The notes: generated by a model from the letters alone, not told the origin. Positions 9,448 through 17,956 are shown, numbered from the stretch's first letter. The stretch: DNA of 64,000 bases from Bacillota bacterium (GCA_023444095.1 JAEZRP010000040.1:62001-126000), one strand, 5' to 3'. Made by a program: numbers and translations.

Positions 9448-9478
9448 CCCTGTCGATTAACCGACGGGGTTCCTTTTT
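9448..9478 (+). terminator. Rho-independent terminator of the RiPP export operon
   Basis: CCCTGTCG (9448-9455) pairs with CGACGGGG (9462-9469) around a 6-nt loop with one G-T pair, followed by TTCCTTTTT. It ends the 2300-9323 operon and abuts the stop codon of the opposite-strand amidohydrolase gene. Confidence 0.8.
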
Positions 9479-11141
9479 ACCGTTCGAACGCGACTTCTCC
9501 CGCGCAAACGGTCATGTCCACTTCAATGCAGCCCTCCCCTTCGCACAGATCCCCGATATCCCCCGACAAAAGCGCGAGGTCGGCCGCCTTGCCCGGCGTG
9601 ATGGAGCCGGTTTCGTCCTCCTCGCACATCGAGTACGCGCCGCCGAGCGTCAGGATCCCCACCGCCTCCCGCGCGCTCACCCGTTCGGCGTCGGGCGGGA
9701 GCGATTGCTTCGCCTCGGGCATGCCGGACGGGAAAAAGCGTCGGTACGCGCAGAGGGAAAGCTTGCGCCGCATAAGTCCGTAAAACGCGCAGCAGAACGA
9801 GGGCTCGGAGACCGTGTAATCCGAATGCGCGCCCACGCGGACGCCCGCGTCCAGAAGCGATCTCACCGGGTACTGGCGTGCGGCGCGGGCCTCTCCGAGA
9901 AGCGGCAGGGCGACGGACGACCAGACCGAAGCATTCATCCAGTAGGGCGCGACGAGCGCCGAGACGCCCAAACCCGCCATGCGCGCCTTGTCGGCGTCCA
10001 AAATGAGCTGGCAATGCGCGAACGTGTGCCGCGCGCGCAGGTTCCCCGCGCGCTCGAGCGCGTCGAGGGCATAGGCCGCAGCGCCGTCGCCCATCTGGTG
10101 GAGGTGGATCTGATACCCCATGCGGTCGATCCGCCGGAACAGCCGAGCGAGCATGTCCCCGTCCTCCCACACGCGCACGCCGCAAAAACCGGCGCGGCTC
10201 CTGTACGGCTCCAGAAGGTGCGCCGTGCCCGCCTCGACGGTCATGTCCAGAAGAAACTTGAACCCGTTCACGCGGAAGCGGTCGGTTCTGAATTGATCCA
10301 CATACCCGGCGCAGCGGTCGACGAGCGCGTTGATTGCCTGTTCGCCGCCCGTCTCCCGCGCGACGAACCACGCGCCGCGCACGCGGAGCGCGAGTCTCCG
10401 TTCCCGCGCCAGCTCCTCGTAGGCCATGAAGTAATCCGGGTCGGCTTCGACGTGCGCGTCGTAAACGGTCGTGACGCCGCGCGCGAGCATCTCCGCCTGC
10501 GCGCGCAGGATCGCGTCCCTGTTTTGCGCCCTCGTATACGCGGGCATGAACCGGCTCAGCAGCCCGCCCGCGCACGCGCCCGCCGCGCCAAGAAGCCAGC
10601 CGGTAGGCCGTCCATCCGCGTCGCGGCAAAGAAAACCCCTCGCCGGGTCTGGGGTGTTTTCATCGATCCCCGCCACCGCGAGCGCGCGGGAGTTCGCCCA
10701 CGTGACGTGGCCGTCGTAGGAGAGCGCGACTACGGGCTTCGAGGCGCAAGTCGCGTCCAGCGCCTCGCGCCTGGGAGGCGCAGAAAAACGCTCCGGCGCG
10801 AAGCCGACGCAGCAGTACGCCCCCCTGCCTGGGTTCCGCGCGGCGTATTCCCGGACGGTTGCGACACACGCCGCCTCGTCCATCTCGGGCGAGAGGCAAA
10901 GATTGTAATACCCGACGCGAGAGCAGTAAAGAAGGTGTTGGTGGGCATCCACCATGCCGGGCAGGAGCGCGCGGCCCCGCGCCTCGACGACGCGCGTGCC
11001 TTTCCCGATGAAACTTCGCGCCTCCTCGTCCGCGCCAACGAAGGCGATCCTCCCGCCAGCGATCGCGACCGCCGTCGCGCCGTCATATCGCTCGTCGGCG
11101 GGCCAGACCCGCGCGCCCGTTATGACGAGATCCGCCGCCAT
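9477..11141 (-). CDS. Amidohydrolase family 3 (YtcJ-like) metal-dependent hydrolase
   Basis: The 554-residue protein begins with the small beta-sandwich of amidohydrolases (ADLVITGARVWPADERYDG), then LLPGMVDAHQHLLY, which holds the HxH metal pair of the TIM barrel. Later features are VTTVYDAH, IHLHQMGDGA (metal or catalytic His), TFAHCQL, VGAHSDY (catalytic Asp) and the closing ITPGKAADLALL. Family members hydrolyse N-acyl or amide bonds in the cytosol; the substrate is not predictable. The start MAADLVI (11141) fits the family's usual beginning and removes 15 unconserved residues of the longer frame. It starts at the end of the corA-like gene, so both are probably one operon. Confidence 0.85.
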   Translation of the reverse strand: MAADLVITGARVWPADERYDGATAVAIAGGRIAFVGADEEARSFIGKGTRVVEARGRALLPGMVDAHQHLLYCSRVGYYNLCLSPEMDEAACVATVREYAARNPGRGAYCCVGFAPERFSAPPRREALDATCASKPVVALSYDGHVTWANSRALAVAGIDENTPDPARGFLCRDADGRPTGWLLGAAGACAGGLLSRFMPAYTRAQNRDAILRAQAEMLARGVTTVYDAHVEADPDYFMAYEELARERRLALRVRGAWFVARETGGEQAINALVDRCAGYVDQFRTDRFRVNGFKFLLDMTVEAGTAHLLEPYRSRAGFCGVRVWEDGDMLARLFRRIDRMGYQIHLHQMGDGAAAYALDALERAGNLRARHTFAHCQLILDADKARMAGLGVSALVAPYWMNASVWSSVALPLLGEARAARQYPVRSLLDAGVRVGAHSDYTVSEPSFCCAFYGLMRRKLSLCAYRRFFPSGMPEAKQSLPPDAERVSAREAVGILTLGGAYSMCEEDETGSITPGKAADLALLSGDIGDLCEGEGCIEVDMTVCAGEVAFER

Positions 11142-11971
11142 CAGAACCACTTCTTTCTGCGAAAGAACAGGAAGAGGAGGGCGCATACGGCGACGCTCAG
11201 GATCACAACGTATGGGTAACCGTACTTCCAGCCGTACTCGGGCATCTGAAGGTTCATCCCGTACCAGCCGACGATGAGCGTAAGCGGCAGGAAGATCGCG
11301 GTGATGACCGTGAAGATTTTCATGATCTGGTTCTGCTCGATGTCGATCTGCGCCTGGTACGCCTCGCGCGCCTGCGTCACGCCCTCGCGCAGATGGCCCA
11401 CCGCGTCCACGAGCCGGGATACGCGCCGCTCCAAGATTTCGAGCTTCTTCGTCTCCGCCTTCGTGAACGCCTCCGCCTCGTTCTCGGCCAGACGCCCGAG
11501 CACGGTTTCGAGCTGCTCGTAGTACCTTTTATAGCTGAGCAGCGCGCGCCGAAGCGAAACGATGCGCGCGATGGCGTCTCTGCGCGGCTTCATTGACGAA
11601 ACGAGCGCGTCGTCGAGCGCGTTGATGTCGTTTTCGATCGCCTCCAGCGCGTCCACGTCGCCCTCCGTCAGCGCGCTCATGAACTCGGTCAGCGCCTGCG
11701 CGGGCTTCGTATCATCCTTGATCTCACGGAAAATCGCGTTGACCTTCTCGCTCGCGCTTGCCGCGATCAGCTCCGACGCGCCCACGTACATCGTCACGCG
11801 CCTGTCCGCCCCGCCCGCACCTCGCACATCCGTTACGAAAAACGACACGAAGTACGCGCCGCCCTCGATCGGCGCGCACATGTGCCGCGACGTTCGCAGC
11901 CGCACGAACAGCTCCTCCCCGACCTTCTCCCTCAGCCGGGCGTCGGCGCCCTCACCCACGATGATCGCCAT
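11141..11971 (-). CDS. CorA-like divalent cation transporter
   Basis: This 276-residue protein has an acidic, helical cytoplasmic part with a long coiled region (EDINALDDAL to REAYQAQIDIEQNQIMKIFTV), then two transmembrane helices at the C-terminus. The loop motif YGMNL at the end of the first helix is the selectivity signature of CorA Mg2+/Co2+ channels, and the protein ends in the basic RRKKWF. It should form a pentameric inner-membrane channel. GGAGGG lies 6 nt before the ATG at 11971, which supports this start over the long upstream extension. It runs into the amidohydrolase gene at 11141. Confidence 0.9.
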   Translation of the reverse strand: MAIIVGEGADARLREKVGEELFVRLRTSRHMCAPIEGGAYFVSFFVTDVRGAGGADRRVTMYVGASELIAASASEKVNAIFREIKDDTKPAQALTEFMSALTEGDVDALEAIENDINALDDALVSSMKPRRDAIARIVSLRRALLSYKRYYEQLETVLGRLAENEAEAFTKAETKKLEILERRVSRLVDAVGHLREGVTQAREAYQAQIDIEQNQIMKIFTVITAIFLPLTLIVGWYGMNLQMPEYGWKYGYPYVVILSVAVCALLFLFFRRKKWF

Positions 11972-11989
11972 TTTCATCCCTCCGTGCAT

Positions 11990-12018
11990 ATTGTAGCACA
12001 CGCAAAGGGGGCGGGCAA
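11990..12018 (-). promoter_or_regulatory. Sigma-A-type promoter for the corA-like gene
   Basis: On the minus strand TTGCCC (12013-12018) and TACAAT (11990-11995, with TG one base upstream) are separated by 17 bp. The start codon at 11971 lies about 12 nt after the expected transcription start, so the 5' leader holds little more than the ribosome site. Confidence 0.7.
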
Positions 12019-12019
12019 G

Positions 12020-12280
12020 GGAAACGCCGAGGCGCTGGCCCGAACCCCGCTCAAGGGCCGTTGGCCCTTGAGAATCCCTTCCTGTCAAGAGCGATCGATC
12101 ATTGATTCCGTCGGATCTCCCGAGGACCCGGCCCCGGCCATAAACGCAAATTTGACCGTCCAGGGCTTGGGCCCCTAGGCGGTCAACGGACGATATGATG
12201 CTGTTCCACAAAAAAGCATGAGATTCTCAAGGGCACCAGCCCTTGAGCGGGGTCTGGGGCAGAGCCCCAGCATCCCCTCG
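12020..12280. repeat. Dispersed palindromic repeat, paired-arm copy A
   Basis: The 447-bp gap 11972-12418 contains no gene. It holds a left arm (12020-12080) with AACGCCGAGGCGCTGGCCCG and a perfect hairpin CTCAAGGGC/GCCCTTGAG, and a right arm (12217-12280) that is its inverse: CTCAAGGGC/GCCCTTGAG followed by GGGGTCTGGGGC and GCCCCAG. The segment between carries a third hairpin around GGGCTTGGGCCCC. The same arm design recurs at 21.0, 22.1, 33.9, 46.5 and 56.9 kb. The layout resembles a non-coding mobile palindromic element (MITE-like) with no transposase gene in this window. Confidence 0.75.
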
Positions 12281-12418
12281 GTCTCCCGGCCGCTTTGTCC
12301 CGCGGTCGCCCGCGTGTTTGTCGGCCGGGTCACGGCGTCCCTTCGCCGGGGGAGCATCCGCCGAAGATTCGATCACTCCCCACCTCGTCAGCCGCCGGAG
12401 CGGCTCAGGCGCTTGTCG

Positions 12419-13783
12419 TCAGCTGAGGTTCCCCAGCTGGTTTTTGATGACGTCCGCAACGTTTCGGCACACGGCGCGAATTTTTTCGTCGTCCGCGCCC
12501 TCCGTCATCACGCGGATGAGCGGCTCGGTGCCAGAGGTTCGCACGACGATGCGTCCGTCGGAGCCGAGTTCGTGCTTCGCCTGATCGATGGCTGCCTTTA
12601 CGTCGGGATCGGTGTAGAAGGCGAGCTTGCCCTCGGGGCTGACGCGCACGTTGATCATCGACTGGGGGTAGCGGGTCATCACCGAAGAGAGCTCGGAGAG
12701 GGGCCTGCCCTCGCGCCGCATGAGCGAGAGAAGCTGGATGGCGGTCAGCTGGCCGTCGCCGGTCGTGGCGAAATCGCGGAAGATCACGTGGCCGGACTGC
12801 TCGCCCCCAAAGTAGTAATCCTCCAGCAGCATCTCCTCGAGCACGTACCGGTCGCCGACCTTGGTGGCGACGAAGTTGATGCCCTCGCGCTCGCAGAACT
12901 TGACGAAGCCGAGATTCGTCATGATGGTGCCCACGACGCTGTTTTTCGCGAGCCGGCCGCGCTTTTTCATGTCGAGCGCGCAGATGGCCATGATCCTGTC
13001 GCCGTCGATCTGGTTTCCCTTCTCGTCGACCATGAGGCAGCGGTCGGCGTCGCCATCGAAGGCCACGCCCGCGTCGAGACCGTTCTCGACCACATACTTC
13101 GTCAGGGCCTCCATGTGCGTCGAGCCGCAGCCATCGTTGATGTTCATGCCGTCGGGCTCGCAGGAAAGGATGGCGCAGTTCGCGCCGAGGGATTCAAAGA
13201 GCAGCTTCGCCGTGCCGCTCGCCGCGCCGTTCGCGCAGTCGATGGCGATATTGAGCCCGTCCAGCGAGAACGCCACGGTCGAGCGCAGGTGATCCACGTA
13301 GTCGCGCGCCGCGCGGTCGTTCATGTAGGTGACCTTTCCGATGCCCGCGCCAAGCGGACGGCTCATCTTCACGACCTTGTCGAGCGTAATCGCCTCGATG
13401 CGCTCCTCGAGTTCGTCCGGAAGCTTCGTGCCGTCGCCCGAGAAGATCTTGATGCCGTTGAAGTCCGCCGGGTTGTGCGACGCCGAGATCATGACGCCCG
13501 CGTCCGCCTTGTACTTGCCCACCAGGTACGCGACCGCCGGGGTCGGCACCACGCCGAGCATGATTACGTCCGCGCCCACGGAGCACAGGCCCGCCGCCAC
13601 GGACAGCGCCAGCATGTCGGACGAGATGCGGCTGTCCATGCCGATCGCGATCACGGGCCGCCTGCGCGCGTTCGATCCGGCCAAAACCATCGCCGCCGCC
13701 GCGCCCAGCTCCATGGCGAGCTCACAGGTCAGCCCCTCGTTGGCGATGCCGCGCACGCCGTCGGTTCCAAATAGTCTTCCCAT
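12419..13783 (-). CDS. glmM: Phosphoglucosamine mutase
   Basis: The 454-residue protein starts MGRLFGTDGVRG, the hallmark start of GlmM, and contains the active-site serine loop ISASHNPADFNGIK, the metal-binding loop AFDGDADRCLMVD and the sugar-binding GGEQSGH, ending with RTSGTEPLIRVM for phosphate binding. It interconverts glucosamine-6-phosphate and glucosamine-1-phosphate for UDP-GlcNAc and peptidoglycan synthesis. The ATG at 13783 lies after GGGAGG. It begins 1 nt after the stop of a GlmU-like acetyltransferase that would use its product, so the two genes form a pathway operon. Confidence 0.97.
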   Translation of the reverse strand: MGRLFGTDGVRGIANEGLTCELAMELGAAAAMVLAGSNARRRPVIAIGMDSRISSDMLALSVAAGLCSVGADVIMLGVVPTPAVAYLVGKYKADAGVMISASHNPADFNGIKIFSGDGTKLPDELEERIEAITLDKVVKMSRPLGAGIGKVTYMNDRAARDYVDHLRSTVAFSLDGLNIAIDCANGAASGTAKLLFESLGANCAILSCEPDGMNINDGCGSTHMEALTKYVVENGLDAGVAFDGDADRCLMVDEKGNQIDGDRIMAICALDMKKRGRLAKNSVVGTIMTNLGFVKFCEREGINFVATKVGDRYVLEEMLLEDYYFGGEQSGHVIFRDFATTGDGQLTAIQLLSLMRREGRPLSELSSVMTRYPQSMINVRVSPEGKLAFYTDPDVKAAIDQAKHELGSDGRIVVRTSGTEPLIRVMTEGADDEKIRAVCRNVADVIKNQLGNLS

Positions 13784-13784
13784 T

Positions 13785-14468
13785 CTACGCCTCCCTTGTC
13801 TTTTTTGGGACGATGTCGTCGGGCGCTTTAAAGATCGACTCCGCGTCCACAAAGCCGCGCACGCGCGACAGGGGGTATACGGTCGCGCCTTTCCCGACCA
13901 CGCTCCCCGGACAGAGTACGCTGTTGCAGCCGACTTCGACATGATCCCCGAGCATCGCGCCAAACTTTCGGAGCCCTGTCTCGACGCGCGCCGCGCCGAA
14001 CCGGATGGTCACGTTCGTCTTGTCGGACTTGATATTGCTGGTGACAGCGCCCGCGCCCATGTGCGAATGATACCCCAGAACGCTGTCGCCCACGTAGTTG
14101 AAGTGGGGGGCTTGCGCGCCGTCGAAGATCACCGCGTTTTTCACCTCCGTGGAATTCCCCACGACCGCGTTTTTCCCGATGATCGCGCTTCCCCGGATGT
14201 ACGCGCAGTGCCGGATCTCCGCGTTTTCGTCGACGATGCAGGGCCCGCCGATGTACGCAGTCGGCGCGACCTTCGCGCTTTTCGCGACCCAGACGTCCGC
14301 GCCTCGCCTCTCGAATCCGTCCCCGAGCGTATCGCCCAGCTTCAGGATAAACTCCTTGATCCTCGCGAGCGCCTCCCATGGATACTCGATCCCGTCAAAC
14401 AGCTCGGCCGCGATGGTATGCTCGAGCGAAAACAGGCTTCTGACCGACATTTTTTCCATTGCTTTCAT
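13785..14468 (-). CDS. GlmU-like left-handed beta-helix acyltransferase
   Basis: The 227-residue protein has an N-terminal helical segment of about 55 residues and then hexapeptide repeats of a left-handed beta-helix (AKVAPTAYIG, AEIRHCAYIRG, GKNAVVGNSTEVKNAVIFDG). HFNYVGDSVLGYHSHMGAGAV and NVTIRFG match the acetyl-CoA and active-site region of the C-terminal half of GlmU. It lacks the uridylyltransferase half, so it is likely a stand-alone glucosamine-1-phosphate N-acetyltransferase or related nucleotidyl-sugar acetyltransferase. Its position directly before glmM supports a role in UDP-GlcNAc supply. AAGGAGGAGG precedes the ATG. Confidence 0.85.
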   Translation of the reverse strand: MKAMEKMSVRSLFSLEHTIAAELFDGIEYPWEALARIKEFILKLGDTLGDGFERRGADVWVAKSAKVAPTAYIGGPCIVDENAEIRHCAYIRGSAIIGKNAVVGNSTEVKNAVIFDGAQAPHFNYVGDSVLGYHSHMGAGAVTSNIKSDKTNVTIRFGAARVETGLRKFGAMLGDHVEVGCNSVLCPGSVVGKGATVYPLSRVRGFVDAESIFKAPDDIVPKKTREA

Positions 14469-14500
14469 TTTTTCACCTCCTCCTTATGAACTGAGAAAAA

Positions 14501-14667
14501 TCTAGGCCTATCCCGCGCAGCGCATGCGCGTGCCGACGAGAGGATTTTCGTCAGATTGCGCTTGCGGAATTCGCCGGCATAGCAGCGCTGCGTCAAGAAT
14601 TCCATGGGTGTGAGATGGCGGAATGCTTCCGTCCGCGCGTGCAGGATTTGTGCGGGATAGCTTTAGA
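14501..14667. repeat. Short repeat family 2, split copy
   Basis: CTATCCCGCGCAGCGCATGC (from 14508) and GGATTTGTGCGGGATAG (from 14644) are the two halves of the compact repeat seen at 50820-50870. Here they are separated by about 100 bp, and the octamer GCGCGTGC occurs at both sides of the extra segment (14526-14533 and 14635-14642). The right half overlaps the stop codon of the phosphoribosyltransferase gene. The segment has no open frame of note. Confidence 0.6.
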
Positions 14668-15223
14668 TTTCGTTCCCGTCCCGGTCAAAGAGCGGCAGCG
14701 GCGCGAGATAGGCGATGTCCTTGCGGCCGATGGCATCGCCCTCCGCGAGGATGGCCATGCGGCCCACGACCAATCCGCCCGCGTCCTTGACGAGCTCCTC
14801 CATGGCGTGGAGGGATTCGCCGGTCGAGATGACGTCGTCCACGATCAGCACCCGCTTCCCGCGCAGATATTCGATGTCCCCTCCCGAGAGGTACAAAGTC
14901 TGCGTGCCGGTCGTGGTAATCGACTTAACCTCGGTCCTGTGGACATCTGTCATGTAGAGCTTGACGGACTTGCGCGCGAGCACGTACCGCTTCATGCCCT
15001 CGAGCCGCGCCATCTCGTGGATGAGCGGAATGCCCTTTGATTCCGCGGTAATCATCACGTCGTGCTCCGGCGCGTGCTTGAGAAGCTCCACCGCGCACGC
15101 GCAGGTGAGCTCCGTATCCCCGAAGATCACGAACGCCGCGATCATGAGCTTGTCGTTCAGGGGACAGAGGGGCAGGTCGCGCTCGAACCCGGCGACCTTG
15201 AGTCGGTAGTATTTCCTGACCAT
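14663..15223 (-). CDS. Type I phosphoribosyltransferase (Apt-like)
   Basis: This 186-residue cytosolic protein carries the PRPP-binding loop VLIVDDVISTGES, the defining motif of type I phosphoribosyltransferases, and the upstream ITAESKGIPLIHEMARLEG segment typical of the adenine and xanthine group. It would join a purine base to PRPP, but the base specificity cannot be told; annotation as adenine phosphoribosyltransferase-like is safest. The start MVRKYYRL at 15223 follows GAGGTG; the longer frame overlaps the next upstream gene. Its stop codon lies in the second repeat family. Confidence 0.85.
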   Translation of the reverse strand: MVRKYYRLKVAGFERDLPLCPLNDKLMIAAFVIFGDTELTCACAVELLKHAPEHDVMITAESKGIPLIHEMARLEGMKRYVLARKSVKLYMTDVHRTEVKSITTTGTQTLYLSGGDIEYLRGKRVLIVDDVISTGESLHAMEELVKDAGGLVVGRMAILAEGDAIGRKDIAYLAPLPLFDRDGNEI

Positions 15224-15252
15224 TTGAAGCACCTCGGTTTCTATACTGCGCG

Positions 15253-15732
15253 CTAATCCCTGAGCGCTGATTGCATGTCGATTCCCCACGAAAAAACGTC
15301 CTCATACGCGGAGAGGGGTGTGATCACCACCCTGCCCGCCGCGGAGGACGCGTGTATGAAGTAACCGCCGCCCAGACAAATCCCCACGTGGTCGGAAAGG
15401 TCGTTGTCCGTAACCGTATCGAAGCAGGCGATGTCCCCACGCTGAAGCCTTCCCAGATTGTACACGCGGTCGAACATTTCCGTGTAGCCGATCGCGACCG
15501 CGAGTGGCCGGAACTCTACGCCGATTCTGTTGTAGCAGTAGCTGACCAGCGCGGAGCAGTCGAACGCATGCCCCGGCTCGCACGCGGCGAGCACGTATTT
15601 GTCGCCCAGTTCTGCCAGCGCCGCCGCGACCACGACGTCCGCCTTCGTGCGCGCGGGCCGCGCGAGCGCGCAAAAGAGCAGCCCCGCCACGATGAGCGCG
15701 GATGCCAGATACGCCGCAATTCTTCGTTTCAT
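15253..15732 (-). CDS. NlpC/P60 cysteine peptidase, exported
   Basis: The 159-residue protein starts with a signal anchor (KRRIAAYLASALIVAGLLFCALA) and has an NlpC/P60 fold: the catalytic Cys in HAFDCSALVSYCY, the catalytic His in SDHVGICLGGGYFIH and the intervening QRGDIACFD. Such enzymes cut peptidoglycan stem peptides at the cell wall. ATG at 15732 gives a standard signal sequence but no clear ribosome site; an ATG at about 15762 behind GAAGGG is possible and would lengthen the n-region. It follows the J-domain gene by 59 bp on the same strand. Confidence 0.82.
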   Translation of the reverse strand: MKRRIAAYLASALIVAGLLFCALARPARTKADVVVAAALAELGDKYVLAACEPGHAFDCSALVSYCYNRIGVEFRPLAVAIGYTEMFDRVYNLGRLQRGDIACFDTVTDNDLSDHVGICLGGGYFIHASSAAGRVVITPLSAYEDVFSWGIDMQSALRD

Positions 15733-15791
15733 ATGACTTACGACCAAAAACGGGGGATGCATTCGCATCCCTTCGCATCCCTCTCTCCCGC

Positions 15792-16259
15792 CTACCGGAA
15801 CAGCCGCCGCTTTTTCTCGACCGCTGCGCGCGCGACCAGCTCTGCCGAGGCATATTTTGCCGAATCCGGCTTCTGGTGCGCCGCCACGCTGAGGTAAATG
15901 AGCGCCTTGTTGTAGTCGTTCAGCTTCATGAGAAGGTTCCCGAACAGGTAGTTCCATTCCGCGCAGCGGGTGGGCATACCCATCAAAAGCTCCCGCGCGC
16001 CGGTCAATCGCCCGTCGTCGATCATCTGCCGCACCCGCCTGAGCTTTTCCGCTTCGTTCTGGTCCTTCGCGCGCGCGGAATTCAGAAGCGCCCGGTAGGC
16101 GGCATTGATCTCCGCCATTCTGTCGCCCGCCCACGCCCGTTCCGGGCCGGCCGCGAAGCGATCGGGGTGCCATCTCTTCGCGAGCGCGCGGTACGCCGTG
16201 CGCACTTCGCCGACTCCGGGATTTTCACTTGTCCCCAATATCTCATAGGGCGCGCGCAT
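15792..16259 (-). CDS. J-domain (DnaJ-like) protein with C-terminal helical repeats
   Basis: Residues 1-60 form a J domain (PYEILGTSENPGVGEVRTAYRALAKRWHPDRF) with the essential HPD tripeptide that stimulates DnaK ATPase. The remaining 90 residues are helical (EWNYLFGNLLMKLNDYNKALIYLSVAA), resembling a TPR pair, and there is no Gly/Phe region or zinc domain, so it is a type III J protein. It probably recruits DnaK to a particular client. The ATG at 16259 has GGGGAG 8 nt upstream and a strong promoter further up, which rules out the 60-residue N-terminal extension of the open frame. Confidence 0.85.
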   Translation of the reverse strand: MRAPYEILGTSENPGVGEVRTAYRALAKRWHPDRFAAGPERAWAGDRMAEINAAYRALLNSARAKDQNEAEKLRRVRQMIDDGRLTGARELLMGMPTRCAEWNYLFGNLLMKLNDYNKALIYLSVAAHQKPDSAKYASAELVARAAVEKKRRLFR

Positions 16260-16292
16260 TGCGTTCACTCCCCGATGTTTCGCATGCACCAT

Positions 16293-16321
16293 ATTATAAC
16301 AGCCGCCTGGACAAATTGCAA
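16293..16321 (-). promoter_or_regulatory. Sigma-A-type promoter for the J-domain gene
   Basis: On the minus strand TTGCAA (16316-16321) and a perfect TATAAT (16293-16298) are separated by 17 bp. The start codon at 16259 is about 27 nt after the expected transcription start. Confidence 0.8.
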
Positions 16322-16511
16322 GCACACAGGATTTCCGCCGCATTCCCGTCGCATTGTTGTTGCGAATGTATTTCAATTTTAGATAATTTCCAACGATTCC
16401 GGTAATTCTCACGTCCTCCCATTTACAGGCGTCGAACATGGCATTAAAATAAGTGATGGTATTTGTCGGATTCTGTCAATTCTTCATTTTTTTGTCATGG
16501 GAGGAAGATCC

Positions 16512-17012
16512 GTGAAGAGAGCCGTCCGCAAGGCGCCTCGCCAGACGCTCAAATGGCTCCTCCTGTGCTTTCCGTACGGGCTGTTTCTTATGTGGCGCAG
16601 AAACTGCCGCTGGAATGTCGTCCTGAAATCGGGCGTGACCGCGCTTTTCGCCGCCGCCGCGCTTTTGATCGTCTTCTTCCCCTCGCCCGAGCGCGCGGAG
16701 GCAACGAAGATTGTGCTCGTCGGCCCGAAGCCGGAGGCGGAGGTGTTCGGTCCCGCGCTCCCCGAGAACTACGATCCCGCGAGCTACTACGTCGAGACGA
16801 GCGACGAAACCCACGCCGCGGACGACGCGGAGGATAACACGATATATGTCTATGCGAGCGCGAGCGATGGAAGCACCTATTATCACACATCCACGTGCAA
16901 ATACGCGTACGCCAGCGCACAGCGCATGACGCTTTACGAGGCGTATATGCTGGGCTACCAGACGCCCTGCCGACTCTGCAATCCCCCCGTTTACACACCG
17001 AGCGGAAATTGA
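16512..17012 (+). CDS. Membrane-anchored protein with Cys/His (Ada-like) C-terminal motif
   Basis: I do not recognise a named family. The 166-residue protein starts at GTG 16512 behind GGGAGG, has a basic N-terminus, one or two hydrophobic segments (LLLCFPYGLFLMW and VTALFAAAALLIVFF), an acidic linker, and a C-terminal motif STYYHTSTCKYAY...GYQTPCRLCNPP. The H-x3-C ... PCxxC pattern resembles the small zinc-binding tails appended to some extracellular nucleases and Ada-type domains, so metal binding outside the cell is a fair guess. It is followed by its own terminator and appears to be a single-gene transcript. Confidence 0.65.
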   Translation: MKRAVRKAPRQTLKWLLLCFPYGLFLMWRRNCRWNVVLKSGVTALFAAAALLIVFFPSPERAEATKIVLVGPKPEAEVFGPALPENYDPASYYVETSDETHAADDAEDNTIYVYASASDGSTYYHTSTCKYAYASAQRMTLYEAYMLGYQTPCRLCNPPVYTPSGN

Positions 17013-17023
17013 GCCTGACCCTT

Positions 17024-17051
17024 CCCGGCGGAGAACGCCGGGTTGTTTTTT
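17024..17051 (+). terminator. Rho-independent terminator
   Basis: CCCGGCG (17024-17030) pairs with CGCCGGG (17036-17042) across the 5-nt loop GAGAA, followed by TTGTTTTTT. It ends the 16512-17012 gene. The T-tract overlaps a possible -35 element (TTGTTT, 18 bp before TATAAT at 17067-17072) for the next gene. Confidence 0.88.
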
Positions 17052-17089
17052 ATGATTGAAATGCTTTATAATAACATTGAGGTGGTATG

Positions 17090-17953
17090 ATGTTCGTAGC
17101 AGACAGCTGGCGCGATTACGAGGTTCTGGACACGGGGGACGGCGAGAAGCTCGAGCGCTGGAAGGACATCGTGCTTCGGCGGCCCGACCCGCAGGCGATC
17201 TGGCCGAAGCAGGATGAGAAAATCTGGGCGTCGGCGGACGCGGTTTACCACCGCTCGCAGAGGGGCGGCGGCGAGTGGGAGTTCAAAAAAAAGCTTCCAG
17301 ACCGCTGGACGGTCACCTACCGCGCGCTGAAGTTCTACGTTCGACCAACGGGCTTTAAGCATACGGGACTCTTTCCGGAGCAGGCCGTCAACTGGGACTG
17401 GATGGCGTCCCTCGTCGAAGGGGCCGGGCGACCGGTGAAAATCCTGAATCTCTTCGGCTACACGGGCGGCGCGACCATTGCCTGTGCGCGGGCCGGCGCG
17501 CATGTCACGCATGTGGACGCCGCGAAGGGCATGGTTCAGTGGGCGGGCGAGAACCGGAAGCTCTCCGGCATCGACGAGGCGCGCGTCAGATGGATCGTCG
17601 AAGACGCGGGCAAGTTTGTGGCGCGCGAGGCAAGGCGCGGAAATTTCTACGACGGCATCCTCATGGACCCGCCCAGCTACGGGCGCGGCCCGGGCGGCGA
17701 GGTGTGGAAGCTCGAGGACGAGCTCTATCCGCTCGTCGCGGCGTGTGCGGAAATCCTGTCCGAGCGCGCGCGCTTCATGCTCGTCAACTCCTACACGACC
17801 GGCCTTCAGCCCGCGGTTCTCTCGAACATGCTCGGGATGGCGGTCAAAAAGGCGCGGGGCGGGTTCGTCTCGGCCGATGAAATCGTTTTGCCTGTGACGG
17901 CGGGCGGGGTTTTGCCCTGCGGCGCATCCGGGCGCTGGCAAGGGGAAACATAA
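17090..17953 (+). CDS. Class I SAM-dependent RNA methyltransferase (RlmI-like)
   Basis: The protein (287 residues) has an N-terminal segment with YRALKFYVRPTGFKHTGLFPEQAVNWDWM, followed by the Rossmann methyltransferase core: LNLFGYTGGATIACARAGAHVTHVDAAKGMVQWA (motif I and acidic loop) and ILMDPPSYGRGPGG (motif IV). This layout is that of the COG1092 group, which methylates rRNA cytosines, but it lacks the N-terminal PUA domain of RlmI. ATG at 17090 fits GAGGTG better than the ATG at 17087. It starts a run of five same-strand genes with very short gaps. Confidence 0.85.
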   Translation: MFVADSWRDYEVLDTGDGEKLERWKDIVLRRPDPQAIWPKQDEKIWASADAVYHRSQRGGGEWEFKKKLPDRWTVTYRALKFYVRPTGFKHTGLFPEQAVNWDWMASLVEGAGRPVKILNLFGYTGGATIACARAGAHVTHVDAAKGMVQWAGENRKLSGIDEARVRWIVEDAGKFVAREARRGNFYDGILMDPPSYGRGPGGEVWKLEDELYPLVAACAEILSERARFMLVNSYTTGLQPAVLSNMLGMAVKKARGGFVSADEIVLPVTAGGVLPCGASGRWQGET

Positions 17954-17956
17954 GCT

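Noticed and set aside
9705..11219. 504-codon plus-strand frame opposite the amidohydrolase
   Set aside because: No motifs, no ribosome site, and the minus frame has a full amidohydrolase pattern.
12218..13774. 518-codon plus-strand frame opposite glmM
   Set aside because: Low-complexity R/H/A-rich product on the antisense strand of a well-recognised gene, crossing the repeat at its start.
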